NCBI GenBank assembly: GCA_036172665.1
Contig: CM069872.1
Span: forward strand, 48,904,101-48,968,100
Direction: 5' to 3'
Length of the DNA: 64,000 nt
Source of the DNA: Prosopocoilus inquinatus
Lineage: Eukaryota; Arthropoda; Insecta; Coleoptera; Lucanidae
Shown here: one piece after another, positions 21,045 to 31,049 of the stretch
Layout of the letters: every line of letters begins with the position of its first letter
How positions within the stretch are numbered: the first letter of the stretch is position 1
The notes under the pieces: generated by a model
The model's input: the letters and a program-made list of their open reading frames with translations, nothing else
What the model was told of the DNA's origin: nothing
Databases searched by the model: none
Made by a program: the position numbers and the translations under genes

Positions 21045-22980
21045 GTACAACATCCTGGTTATCTTCTCTGATTGTTATATTTGCGTTCATCTTAACTACT
21101 TACTTGGCTTCAGAGATTGGAAACATACATAAATTAGGCAAGTTCTTAGAACGTCCTGCAGAGACATAGTTTATGCATAAGCTATATAGGAGTGGAAGTT
21201 GGGGCATGCATTTCAGACAACGTGCAGGCGAATCTATGAATTTGGATCAACTTGCCAAATAAACCTAATTAATAACTTGCGGTCGATTTGATTTACGGCG
21301 CGTAAAATATTCAGGCATGGTTTACGAGCCATTAATGTCCGTGTGACCGATAATAACGGTAATAATAATTTTATTGGATGTCATAAATTAAAAAAAATGT
21401 TGATCGTGTGTTACTCTTTTGCCGGCCAAATTCGAATTTGATCTAGTTTTAGCTTTGCTAAGCAGATAAAATAATATATGTACATAGAGTTTGGTCAGCA
21501 AAATGTAAAGACAAGAAAAATTTGTTACAACATTGTTCCAGCAAGTAATTTCAAAATGAGATTTTGACTAAATGTGACAAAAAATACGTGGAAAAAAGCC
21601 AAGCATGATCCAATAATGAGTGCCAGACAGACTGCTGCTGAAATCTGTGTTTAGACGGACAATACATACCATTACCATCGAGTAAAGAAACCTTTGAAAA
21701 CTGACCATTCTTTTATATGGTTTGCTCGTTAGTTATACCTGATTTTTTGAATACTTTGCATACGTGGAATTTTTAAAAAATAGGTGAATCTTTGTTGAAA
21801 ACATTCTTTTGACAAATTTAACTTAATATTTGATTTTGTCCCACTATTTTAGGATTGCCCTATACAAAAGAGTCGAGCAGTCGAAGTCAAAACTTAATTC
21901 GGATTGATACGGAGACCAAAAAGTCAAAGGAAGATTGGGTTGCGATTAGAAACAAAATGGAGAAAAAGATTTGAGGACTAAAGTGACAAGAAGCAATAGA
22001 AATATAAAGACAGTACAAACAAAACAGAGAGGTGAATAACTTTAGAAAAAAAATCTGGGTTTGTGTCACTTGCGAAATCATTTTGAATTTTCTTTCCTTG
22101 AAACGAGAAGCGTTCTTAAATCAATTTGCTGTTGTTTCCTGATTTGTAGAAGTAATTAACTTTTTAAATATGTGAAAATTTAAAATTTGTTTCATTAAAT
22201 ATTGGCAAATTGCCAATGAGTAGCGGTACGAGAACGACTGGAACGGGCAATCTAAGAATCAGAAGGAAAGAATGTCAGCTAAATCCTCAGGTTCTATTGT
22301 GAACTCCTCGAGAAAAAGCGATTTGAGACAACTTGTTCAAACAAGAACGCACCAGAAAATTACGATATAATTCCCAGAATACAGAGTAACCATAAAAAAA
22401 TAAAAGGAAACAAATAAAACGAAGACCTCTTCCATTACTTAATTAATGCTATCCAGAATCGATTCTAATCTTGCCAGTAAAGAAAATCTGATATTGCTTT
22501 TCTCAGAAAAGAAACTACGAAAAAGTTGTGTAGTTTCTCAGGTCAAGTGAAGCAACAACTCAATTATGATCAGGAAGAATTTTTTTAAATTATTAAAAAA
22601 AAACTGCACAAATAAAAGGTATTCTCAAACATAAAAAAAAAATATCGGTGAACTATGAAAGTATTTGCAACACTTTTTCTGCAATCGATTTCTATTTGAA
22701 GGACGGATTTCATTTTTGAGACACCTACACATATACATATAAGTACTAAATCAAACTGCAAAAGAAAATTAAATTTGCTGACAATTATAAATAATTCGAA
22801 TTACATCTGAAATAATTAATTAATCAAAGAAAACAATAACTAATAAAGATTAGGCCGTCAGGCTTTGGACTAACTTTTAAGCTACAATTAAAAAAAAAAC
22901 TGCATTTTAAATTTTATATTGGATTAAATAAAATGATTGGGTCTGTCTCAATAAGGAACTTAAAAGACGGTCTCATTTTA
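21045..22980. other. A+T-rich intergenic sequence
   Basis: No coding, RNA or repeat structure was recognised. Numerous AAAT runs and short minus-strand frames (for example 21887-22081) are unsupported. Confidence 0.5.
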
Positions 22981-22984
22981 CAAA

Positions 22985-23172
22985 CACAATATTTTATTAC
23001 TAAATAAACTCTGAAACCTGTACGTGACCTGGACTTTTATCCTTCCGATTACAATGGGCATAAATTTATGGTTTGCTCCACAAATTTCGGAACATTGACC
23101 AAAAAATAGACCTGTTCGATTTAAGTTTAGATGCCTTGAAATATCCTCAGAAACCATCGTCAAAATAATTGT
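22985..23172 (-). pseudogene. NUMT: nuclear copy of the 3' part of mitochondrial cox2
   Basis: The minus-strand translation contains [15 protein letters not shown] followed by KFMPIVI. This is the hallmark C-terminal part of cytochrome c oxidase subunit II, with the CuA-site segment C-S-E-I-C and its downstream His and Met. The preceding residues (HLNLNRTG) correspond to the usual L-N-Q-x-N...N-R-x-G but have lost several codons, and the sequence after PIVI no longer resembles cox2. There is no transit peptide, and the fragment covers only roughly 40 recognisable codons. It is therefore a decayed mitochondrial insertion, not a working nuclear gene. Confidence 0.85.
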
Positions 23173-23179
23173 CACCGGT

Positions 23180-23895
23180 TTCTCTAAACAGATGGAAATT
23201 TAATAAAAATCATAAAATCTCATCCCATAAATCAATCGTATCGTATCGATTTGGCTTGACAATTATATCGACAATGATTTCTAAGAATATTAAGGCCGAT
23301 TCGAAAATTCGAAATTTTCTTTGTCGGCAATAAAAAATTGAGCAACTTTTATTGCGGTACACTTTTTAGACGACTACAACAATTTCCAATGAATCCAGAC
23401 ACCCTGTATAAAACGTACTTAAAAACATTAGTTTTAGGTTGAGTAAATTAAATCTGTTTGTAGCAGAAAAAAATAAGAAGTTAATAATTAAGTACTTACG
23501 TAATCATACTTTTCTCTTCGTCACACAAAATGAATCAAATTGAGATTTGTTTGTATACCATTTCGATCGCGACTTAAAATTTTATTGGCGAGACGTTACT
23601 TGACTGTACATTGCGTGTGCGATATAATTTCATCTCGGATTTTATTTCTGAATGCAATTTACAAGAAGGATTAAAATATTTATCTGACCATCCGCCACAA
23701 TTATAAATATTTTGGGACGATATCTGCAAAGTGAATTAAGACTGAACCATTGCCGCAATTTACATCTGCCCCAAGGAACACCCCCAAACCATATTTAAAC
23801 TGTTTTCTAAAAGAAAATTATGGTCAACACAGTTAAAACCTTTGGTAAAAAGCCCCAGTGTAGATCGTTTTTAGTCCAAACTTCATTACATTTAT
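23180..23895. other. Intergenic, no gene seen
   Basis: Contains TCGTATCGTATCGAT and a CACCCTGTATAAAACG terminus-like motif at about 23400, which may be the edge of an unrecognised transposon. Nothing else was supported. Confidence 0.4.
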
Positions 23896-23897
23896 TA

Positions 23898-24099
23898 GCA
23901 GGGAAAAGAATTCAGCTCACTTATGTTCGTTTTTACACGAAATGTACTATTTACTCCCTCCACGACTCCGTTGCTATTCACTGCTATTGGTTGGGAGGGG
24001 AAGGGGTACAGTGCAAGGGCAGAAATTATTGAGGGCGTGACCAATAATAATAATAATTTCCGTATTGGTCACAGTACAAATATTCCGATTTCTTTTCCA
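23898..24099. mobile_element. MITE, CCAGGGAAAAG family, diverged copy
   Basis: It shares GGGAAAAGAAYT, then CACTTA, GAATGTACT-like and TTTACTCCYTCYACRACT blocks, with the copy at 38924-39139 in the same order and orientation. The 3' end (CCGATTTCTTTTCC) is degraded. A TAATAATAATAATAA run interrupts it near 24042. Confidence 0.55.
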
Positions 24100-24776
24100 T
24101 GTTTATTATGTAAAATATGATCAGGGAATATCGATCCTTCCTCCAAAAAAAAAAAAAAAAAACTGTGGCATCTGGAAGTCCTAGGAAATCTAAGAAACCC
24201 ATTTTTCTAATTCTTTCCATAAAATAACACCGTGCCCCACAATTCATTATTTGTGTAAACAGCATTCATTTCGGTAATAACAACTTACCGAGTTGTGACT
24301 GTCGTGACAGCTTAATTCAGTGCCGTAACAACAATTTTGGCAAATTTTTTAGTAATTTTTATTTCGAAAACTGAAGAACTTTTATTAGATTTTTTTACCG
24401 ATGACTTCAACTTACTATCACCAACTACCATCTTTTTTCTAGCAATTTCTAAACACCCTGTATTATGGGAGGGACTAAGAATAAAATATTGAACAAAGGA
24501 AAGAAGAAAGATGTGACTTAAGTACTTCTTGTGAAATCATATTCTAAATATTTGTATTAATTAAGATATTGTCTTCATACAAATCGAAATACAAATAAAC
24601 ACCGTTTACGATTGTTTTAAACACGCAATGGGCAATGATATATTTTTTAATTAATCTGGCGTCGGGTCCTGTCATATGACGTTTCTTTAAAAAATTATTC
24701 GCCCGTTGTCCATTCAGACATCAATTTAGTTAATTTACTCCTGGAATTTTGTTTTTCAATTTCTAGTTTACTTAAA

Positions 24777-25103
24777 ATGCCGAAAAAATTTATTCCAGCA
24801 AGAAAAGGTACGTTAAAAAGCAATTAAATTAATGAATACAAGAAAGTCTCGGTTCTCATCAACTGTAACCTAAAATAAATTTATTTTGACGATCAACGAT
24901 ACTGCCAACTGAAATGTCAGATGTTCATAAACATTCTGAATTTAAAACAATCGTGAACTGTTTATACTACGCATGCGTGTAATACGAATAGCTGCAATTA
25001 TTTATTGCCGGCAAGAAAAATTGCGGCTTTTACAAAACGTGATAAATTTCCAGAGAAGTTAAAAGACCGGATCTTAGAAACGATCAAAAGAAGAAAACTT
25101 TAA
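24777..25103 (+). CDS. Candidate two-exon small ORF (26 aa, basic)
   Basis: Exon A (24777-24807) starts MPKKFIPARK and ends in phase 1 at AAAAG|GTACGT. It is itself preceded by an acceptor-like TTTTTCAATTTCTAG at 24766. Exon B (25054-25103) follows AAATTTCCAG and continues in frame as EKLKDRILETIKRRKL before TAA. Both junctions are canonical and the phase agrees, but 26 codons is too short to exclude chance. I do not recognise the peptide. It could be a short alternative isoform start of a larger gene. Confidence 0.2.
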
Positions 25104-25429
25104 TTTGAAAACTATAGTTTGATCTTCCCCAGCTACCGTTTTTAGCCTCCTCTTTTTAGCACGTTATTACTAGACACTCAGTATAATCAAAAAGGCGTAA
25201 AGCAAAATTTAGAAAGACCCGTGTTATAAATAAAAGGTTCACAATGTAAGTCTCTGAATTTGGAGACAATGTGAATAAGGAATACTCGGCAATCCTACTA
25301 AAAGGGACAATATTTTTATTTTTTCTCTCAAGAAAAAATAAATAAAAAAAAAGTTTTTTGTTTGAAGTTGTCATGAAGGACCTCAAACCAAATAAATGAA
25401 ATAGGTTTGGAATAAACATTTATATTTAA

Positions 25430-25840
25430 TTTTTTTTTTTTAGCAAAACTCAAATTTCTTTTCGTAACGGAGGGAATAAAATCGTCCCTTTTTTGTTTGT
25501 ATAAAAAAAGTGGACGGCGATAAAAAATATTTTTGTGGGACGTTTTTATTTTATTAGCAAAACTCACAAATTTCTTTTCGCAACGGGGGCGAGGGGAGTA
25601 AAAGAGGCAAATATTTTTGGTTATCCGGAAATCGTCCTTTTTTTATTTGTACAAAAAAAAAGCGGACGGCGATAAAAAATATTTTTGTAGGAACGTTTTT
25701 ATTTTTTTTGGGAAAACTCACAAATTTCTTTTCGTAACGAGGCAAATATTTTTGGTTATCCTGAAATCGTCCTTTTTTTGTTCGTACAAAAAAGAAAAGT
25801 GGACGGCGATAAAAAATATTTTTGTAGGAACCTCCTCCTC
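25430..25840. repeat. Tandem array, three units of about 115-150 bp
   Basis: Shared blocks are AAAACTCACAAATTTCTTTTC, GAAATCGTCCTTTTTTTG and GGACGGCGATAAAAAATA. Unit 1 lacks the AGGCAAATATTTTTGGTTATC block of units 2 and 3. Overlapping open frames on both strands are by-products of the repeat. Confidence 0.85.
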
Positions 25841-26167
25841 CATGCGGTAACGTCCGATTCTTTCGGTAGCCGCCGATATCCTTGCAGTTGCCTAGGAATA
25901 AAACTATCGATCGCGACACGCCGCGATCTCTGGCGGCTATCTGCGTAACTAAAACCAGGACGACGGAGTGCGCCTGAAGTTTACGATCGTTCCTCGGTTC
26001 GTGGAGCTGTCAGTTCGCAGCTGACAGTCGTGCGGTTGTCTCTTGCGAACTGCCAGTCAATTTGGCGATGTTTTCTCGTTGACTCGTCCAGCAAAAAAAA
26101 AAATTTTCAAACAGGGACATTCCGATTCGCATAGAGGTAATATGCTCATATGTTAGTGCAGTAAATA

Positions 26168-26527
26168 ATGCTAGAAGCAATCTTGTGTGTAAAATTGTGC
26201 AAGTGTCACCATCAGACTGGTGGAAAGTGTTTTGTAGAAAGTGGGTTTGCCGTTTGTGAATTTCGCAAGGCTTCAGTTTTCGGTGAGTTGCAATTTTGTT
26301 TTTTTTCCACAGATTTTCGGCGGGGAAATTATTATTCAAAAGTTCCACCCACCTAATTAAATACTTATCGTGTGCTGCACATGGGTGCCTGTTTTTTTTT
26401 TAATTCAGAACACGACGAGCGGGCTTTTATCGGCATCGGCGTGGGCTTCCACGCACTCACTTTTGTGCGTGCCACATACAAATGTGGGCCCGAAGAACGA
26501 CATCCACTTTGCAGTGGTGGTAAATAA
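26168..26527 (+). CDS. Candidate two-exon Cys-rich protein (77 aa)
   Basis: Exon 1 (26168-26282) begins MLEAILCVKLCKCHHQTGGK and ends in phase 1 at TTTTCG|GTGAGT. A 126-nt intron ends in a long T tract plus AATTCAG. Exon 2 (26409-26527) continues in frame with ERAFIGIGVGFHALTFVRAT and KCGPEERHPLCSGG before TAA. It has seven or more cysteines, and the second exon has better base composition than its flanks. A second donor-like GGTG|GTAAAT lies just before the stop, so the coding region might continue to an exon I could not find. Upstream (25900-26160) is CpG-rich with a TCAGTT initiator-like motif at 26009. The family is not recognised, and coding status is uncertain. Confidence 0.35.
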
Positions 26528-27123
26528 GCGAAAGTTATGCATGTTGCAAGGCCGCTCACTATTCTGTTACTAGTACAAAAGTTGTCTTGAATGTGCGTTT
26601 TTTTTTTTGGTGTTCGCATCTGAACACCTACTGACATGAATCGAAGTTCCAAAACACTCTCTTCGGCGTTATTAAATGTCCCCCGACGCCGTGAAAGTTA
26701 AAAGATTCCTCAAAACCAGTTTAGTTTACTCGGTTCTTGCGAAGCTCACGCAAAAACGACGGCAAATCACAAAAAGCCGGATAAAATCTTCTGCAAGTTC
26801 GCCGCACACCGAAAGTAAAAAACGACGTACCATTCAAATCAAGAATGCAATAAATTCAGCAACGAGGAACTTTTTTTTATTCCGTGTCCCGATTCGTAAT
26901 GCCTTCATTTCTTGTTATGTATACAAATTCCGTTCAATTTCCTAAAATGTACCCAAACATTAAAATTAACTACCCGAAGAAATGGAACCTGTCTCATCTG
27001 CGGCCCAAATATTTCTTGTTATTTGTAATAACAAAACTTTGTGTGTACGCACAAGAAGTAGTAATAGTACGATTTCGTTATTTATCTTTTTTAATCATTC
27101 AAAACAGGCCTTTGTTGGGCAGG

Positions 27124-27346
27124 TACAGTCGCGAGCCTTAAATTTTGGTCGTCATTGTCAATCAAAACGTCAATTCACTTCTGCAAAGTAAAAAAAATTA
27201 AATAAACGTTACTCCGATAAGATTCCAAAAATACGTAATAATTTTTAGGTATCATTCTCAGTAATCAAAATTAAGTCATCAATCTCTTTGTTGGTGCCAG
27301 TCTTTTGACAACCAATGACGACCAAAATTTATTGCCCGCGACTGTA
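27124..27346. mobile_element. MITE, TACAGTCGCGAGC family, copy 1
   Basis: Terminal inverted repeats run from TACAGTCGCGAGC through TTAAATTTTGGTCGTCATTG, matched in inverse at the right end (CAATGACGACCAAAATTTA then GCCCGCGACTGTA). TA at both outer ends fits a Tc1/mariner-type TA target duplication. Non-coding. Confidence 0.85.
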
Positions 27347-27645
27347 CTACTAAAGAATGCAAGGGTACGGACTTCAAAAAAGAGAACGTGTTTCACTCTC
27401 GTTCCGAGTTATTTAACATCCTGCTAACTGTGAAAGTCAAATTCCATGTTGCTATTATTATACTGAAGGCAAAAAGTAATAAATATACTGTGTGCTTCAA
27501 AATTAGTGTGAAGTTGCGTGCGCAGATTCTTTATTACAAAATATTCTCTCAAAAACGTTGGTAATGATTTAAAATGGACCAAAATTAAAGAAAAATTTGT
27601 TACAGTTTATTTCTAGTACAAATTTTGGAAAAATAAATCATATTT

Positions 27646-27818
27646 ACAGTTTCCTGTAATTATTCTTTCTCAAAATGCCGCCGATTAAAGACGAATTCAC
27701 AGATTTGACCAATGTCTTAAACTTATTAATTTTGAAAGCTTTTCAATTTTTTAAATGTTATCTGTGAAGTCGTCTTCAATCACTACCATTTTCAGAAAGA
27801 ATGATTACAGGAAACTGT
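27646..27818. mobile_element. Fold-back element, ACAGTTTCCTGTAAT family
   Basis: The left arm ACAGTTTCCTGTAATTATTC continues through GACGAATTCACAGAT. The right arm is its inverse, from ATCTGTGAAGTCGTC to GATTACAGGAAACTGT. The arms are about 62 bp with a 45-bp A+T-rich loop. Confidence 0.8.
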
Positions 27819-28146
27819 AGATTGTCTACTCTTTTTTTTGCTTCCGACTGTATATCTGCTGGCCATTTGTCTCATAAAGTATAATATCTCTTTTAATGTT
27901 ATATTTTAATTTGCGTTGTTGTGACGCGTGAAAATTCTCTAGAATGACCATCACAAAAAACATTATTATTATTATCGTTATTACCGAAGTACTTAAAATG
28001 CAGTACTTCTTCTGCGATCGTGTCGTACTCTAGGGGGACTGATAATGTCAGCTTATAAAAGACGGGTGCCTATTTTGAGACACCCTGTATTACATCTGAC
28101 GAATCGAAATGAACATAATGTAATAAATGTGAAAATACTTCTTTTA

Positions 28147-28265
28147 TGCCCGATTTCTTCACCTACTGATAAATTTATCTGCCAGGTATTAACCTTGGAA
28201 GCGATAATAGTTTCCGAGGATACTACCTGACAGATAAATTTATCCGTAGTTGAAGAAATTGGGCC
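28147..28265. mobile_element. PIF/Harbinger-like MITE, copy 1
   Basis: The terminal arms TGCCCGATTTCTTCAC and GAAGAAATTGGGCC pair in inverse and continue through GATAAATTTATCTGCCAGGTA. TTA flanks both ends (28144-28146 and 28266-28268). The empty site at 28797 shows a single TTA. A 3-bp TTA/TAA target duplication is typical of PIF/Harbinger. Non-coding. Confidence 0.8.
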
Positions 28266-28467
28266 TTAATGGCTTATGTATGTATTAATTCTTGGTGTGT
28301 ACCCGAAGCTTTGTTCTGGGATACGTCAAGGTCACTAAAGAATTGAACGGTGGTGACTAGGGGCGACTAATGTCAGCTTATAAAAGGCGGGTAGCTGTTT
28401 TGAGACACTCCGTATACATCTGATGAATCAAAATGAACATAATGTAACAAATGTGTAAACAGGGGGA

Positions 28468-28595
28468 TGCCCGATTTCTTCACTTCCTGATAAATTTATC
28501 TGCCAGATATTATCCTTGGAAACCATTGTATCGATAATAGTTTCCGAGGATACTACCTGGCAGATAAATTTATCCGTATGTGAAGAAATCAGGCC
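28468..28595. mobile_element. PIF/Harbinger-like MITE, copy 2
   Basis: Same palindromic family as 28147-28265, ending AGGCC followed by TTA. The left flank differs (CAGGGGGA instead of CTTTTA), so the left target duplication has been lost or replaced. Confidence 0.8.
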
Positions 28596-29220
28596 TTAAT
28601 GGCTTATGTATGTATTAATTCTTTGTGTGTACCCGAAAGCTTTCTTCTGGGATGTGTTAAGGTCACTAAAGAATTGAAGGATGGTGACTAGGGGCGACTA
28701 ATGTCAGCTTACAAAAGACGGATAGCTATTTTGAGACACCCCGTATACATCTGATGAATCGAAATGAATCAAATAATAAATGTAAAAATACTTCTTTTAA
28801 TGACTTTTGCATGTACTAATTTCTTGTATGTACCCGAAAGCTTGCTTTTGGGATGTGTCAAGGTCACTAAAGAATCGAACAATGGTGAGTTTAATTAATT
28901 ATGTATTTATGTCCAAACGTGTTTCGTCTACAACAATAGCCTTTGATTAAATACGAAATTTGTTATAGTAGGTAGTCAAAAGGTGGAATAATTAAAAATA
29001 ATTTAAAAAGGGACAGCGATGGGCCATAACATATTAAAACAATTGAGGAGAGTCTGATGAACTCATAATGAAATATGTATAATGGAGTAAGTCCTGATAA
29101 CTCGCTGATAACAAAATCGGCGGTAAAAATGCAGATTAGTAAAAATCACAATGAAGCTAAACATAAATTGCAACCTAGTTTATTTTCGTAAAGTTTGTGC
29201 TCGTGAGAATTGCAGAAAGA

Positions 29221-29566
29221 ATATGAAACAAATAAAACGCTTTAGAAACGAGCTAAAAATATATATATTTTTTTACTTACTTGACGTTTCGCACACTTGA
29301 TTGCGTTTCGCAATAACGAAATGTAAACAATTTAGCTAACCCTAATTTATAAATTATTTGTGAAGAGATTGTTTTTATAATTATATATATGTATAATTTT
29401 TTTGATAACAATCTCTTCACAAATAATTTAAAAAAAATAGTAAGCTAAATTGTTTACGTTTCGTTATTCACTTTCGGTAAAGCAAACAGCCAAGTTTGCG
29501 AAACGTCAAGTAAGTAATAAAATTATATTCTGAGCTCGTTTCAAAAGTGTTTTATTTGTTTCATAT
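29221..29566. mobile_element. Long-arm fold-back element, ATATGAAACAAATAAAACRC ends
   Basis: About 150-bp arms. ATATGAAACAAATAAAAC at the left is matched by GTTTTATTTGTTTCATAT at the right. Inner arms share TTACTTACTTGACGTTTCGC and CAATCTCTTCACAAATAATT, with a TATATATATG centre. The whole forms a near-complete hairpin of about 346 bp. Confidence 0.85.
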
Positions 29567-29819
29567 CCTCTCCACAAATTAAAACACTCTAGAATCTAAA
29601 CCAGTTAATTAATAAACCTAAAGATTTCTTTCTTTTTCCTATTAAGAGACCATTCAAAATATTCTACTTGTTATTATTTTTGTATAAAAATATTTTTTTT
29701 TCCATTCACTGTTCTCCATTTACGTCTTTACCGCGTTTTAAATTCTTAACAGACCCTTAAGGGGAAGTATACTTATTTTTATTCACTGCTCGTTTTACCA
29801 TCTGTGTTACTGAGGTAGG

Positions 29820-30039
29820 TACAGTCGCTAGCATTAAATTTTGGTTGTCACTGTCATTTAAAACGTCAGCCCTAATTCCGGAAATTAGAAATTTTCATAT
29901 AATTTTTTCTTGCTTTGCCAGGAAAATGTCGAAAATAAATCAAATATTATTATTCCTAGTATTCAAAATTAATCTCCTTAGTTTTAATAAAATACAAGTG
30001 ACAATCGATGATGACCAAAATTTATTGCTCGCGACTGTA
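29820..30039. mobile_element. MITE, TACAGTCGCGAGC family, copy 2
   Basis: The ends TACAGTCGCTAGCATTAAAT and ATTGCTCGCGACTGTA match the element at 27124. The interior differs in sequence but has a similar length, as expected for MITEs mobilised by shared ends. Confidence 0.85.
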
Positions 30040-30470
30040 CGACTAAAATAATTCTAAACTTTTAGAATTGTTTAGCTTATTTGGTTTTCCGCTTCTTGCT
30101 TTTGTGAATCACAACGTAAGAAATAAATTATGTACAGTGCTTTTCAATATCATTGTGAATCGTAAAGTGATAGATAAATATATTAAAGCAACTTAAACAA
30201 TTTATTAAAATAAATATAAAAAAATTAGTTGCTGGAAGTCAGTTGATCGATTGCAGTGAATTTCCTAAGCGTACCCTACACAGCTGTCTCGGCCCTACTT
30301 GACGCCTCTTCAGTAAGAAGGAACTCTAACTGACAAAATTTTAGATAAACAGATTGGCCGCAAGATGATTGTTAAAATAAGTATTTATATTTTTCTCCTT
30401 GTACTTTTCTCCTATTTGTTCGGTCCTCAAGAAGGACGTCGTCGCCCTGTTCTATATAAAATAATTATGA

Positions 30471-31048
30471 TACAGGGTGTATCATAATAGGTGAAGCAAA
30501 TTTCACCTGTATGGAAGAAAGACTGTTTTAGGTAAAAAAGTTCCTATAAACCAATATCCAAAACCGCATAATTGTGAAGCTACAAGGAGTCAAAGTTTTT
30601 TTAATAAACAAATATTTAATAATAACGACAACGGAATAAACTATTAAAAAAATTGGATAAACTGCACAAAAAATGTTCAATTAAAACATAGTATTACAAA
30701 AACTGTTCAAACTGTGCTCCTTGAGCTCCAATACAAGTATGAGCTCTTCGGAAAAGGGAGTCGTACACCCCAGCCACTTGACCATTGTTGCGAATTTTAA
30801 TTGACCGCGTTAAAAATCCTTTGACGCAGTTGTGTCAGTTTCAGTATTTTTTTTTTACACACCGGCCTTTTAAATGATTCGCGCTCCATTATCTTTCGAA
30901 TTTAATTTTAATTAAGAAAAACTTTGACTACACTCGTAGCTTCACAACTACGCAGTCTAGGTCATAGGTTTACGGGAACTTTCTTGTTTAAAAAAGTCTT
31001 TACTTCATATTGGTAAAATTTGTTCCGCCTATTATGACTCACCCTGTA
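30471..31048. mobile_element. Internally deleted DNA transposon with transposase remnant
   Basis: Ends are TACAGGGTGTATCATAATAG and the inverse CTATTATGACTCACCCTGTA. The arms extend about 140 bp through GTGAAGCTAC and AGTCAAAGTTTTT. TA at both outer boundaries fits a TA target. On the minus strand at about 30830-30695, a decayed frame reads RAHTCIGAQGAQFEQF. That resembles the C-terminal end (C-x-x-x-x-G-G-x-F-E) of Tc1/mariner-superfamily DDE transposases. Only this tail survives, so the element cannot move itself. Confidence 0.65.
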
Positions 31049-31049
31049 T

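Larger units (their letters stand above)
28033..28890. repeat. Tandem array, three units of about 330 bp; the third lacks an inserted MITE
   Basis: Units begin near 28033, 28361 and 28691 with TAATGTCAGCTTAYAAAAG, then TTTTGAGACACYCYGTAT, and end with a GTACCCGAAAGCTT block plus TCAAGGTCACTAAAGAAT. Units 1 and 2 carry a 119-128 bp palindromic MITE that is absent at the matching site of unit 3. Confidence 0.9.

Noticed and set aside
22978..23175. Functional nuclear-encoded COX2
   Set aside because: Only about 40 codons are recognisable, codons are missing before the CuA segment and the end is replaced by unrelated sequence; a NUMT explains it.
26009..26040. Initiator plus downstream promoter element pair
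   Set aside because: TCAGTT fits an initiator, but GGTTG lies at +23 rather than the fixed +28 position; retained only as supporting context.
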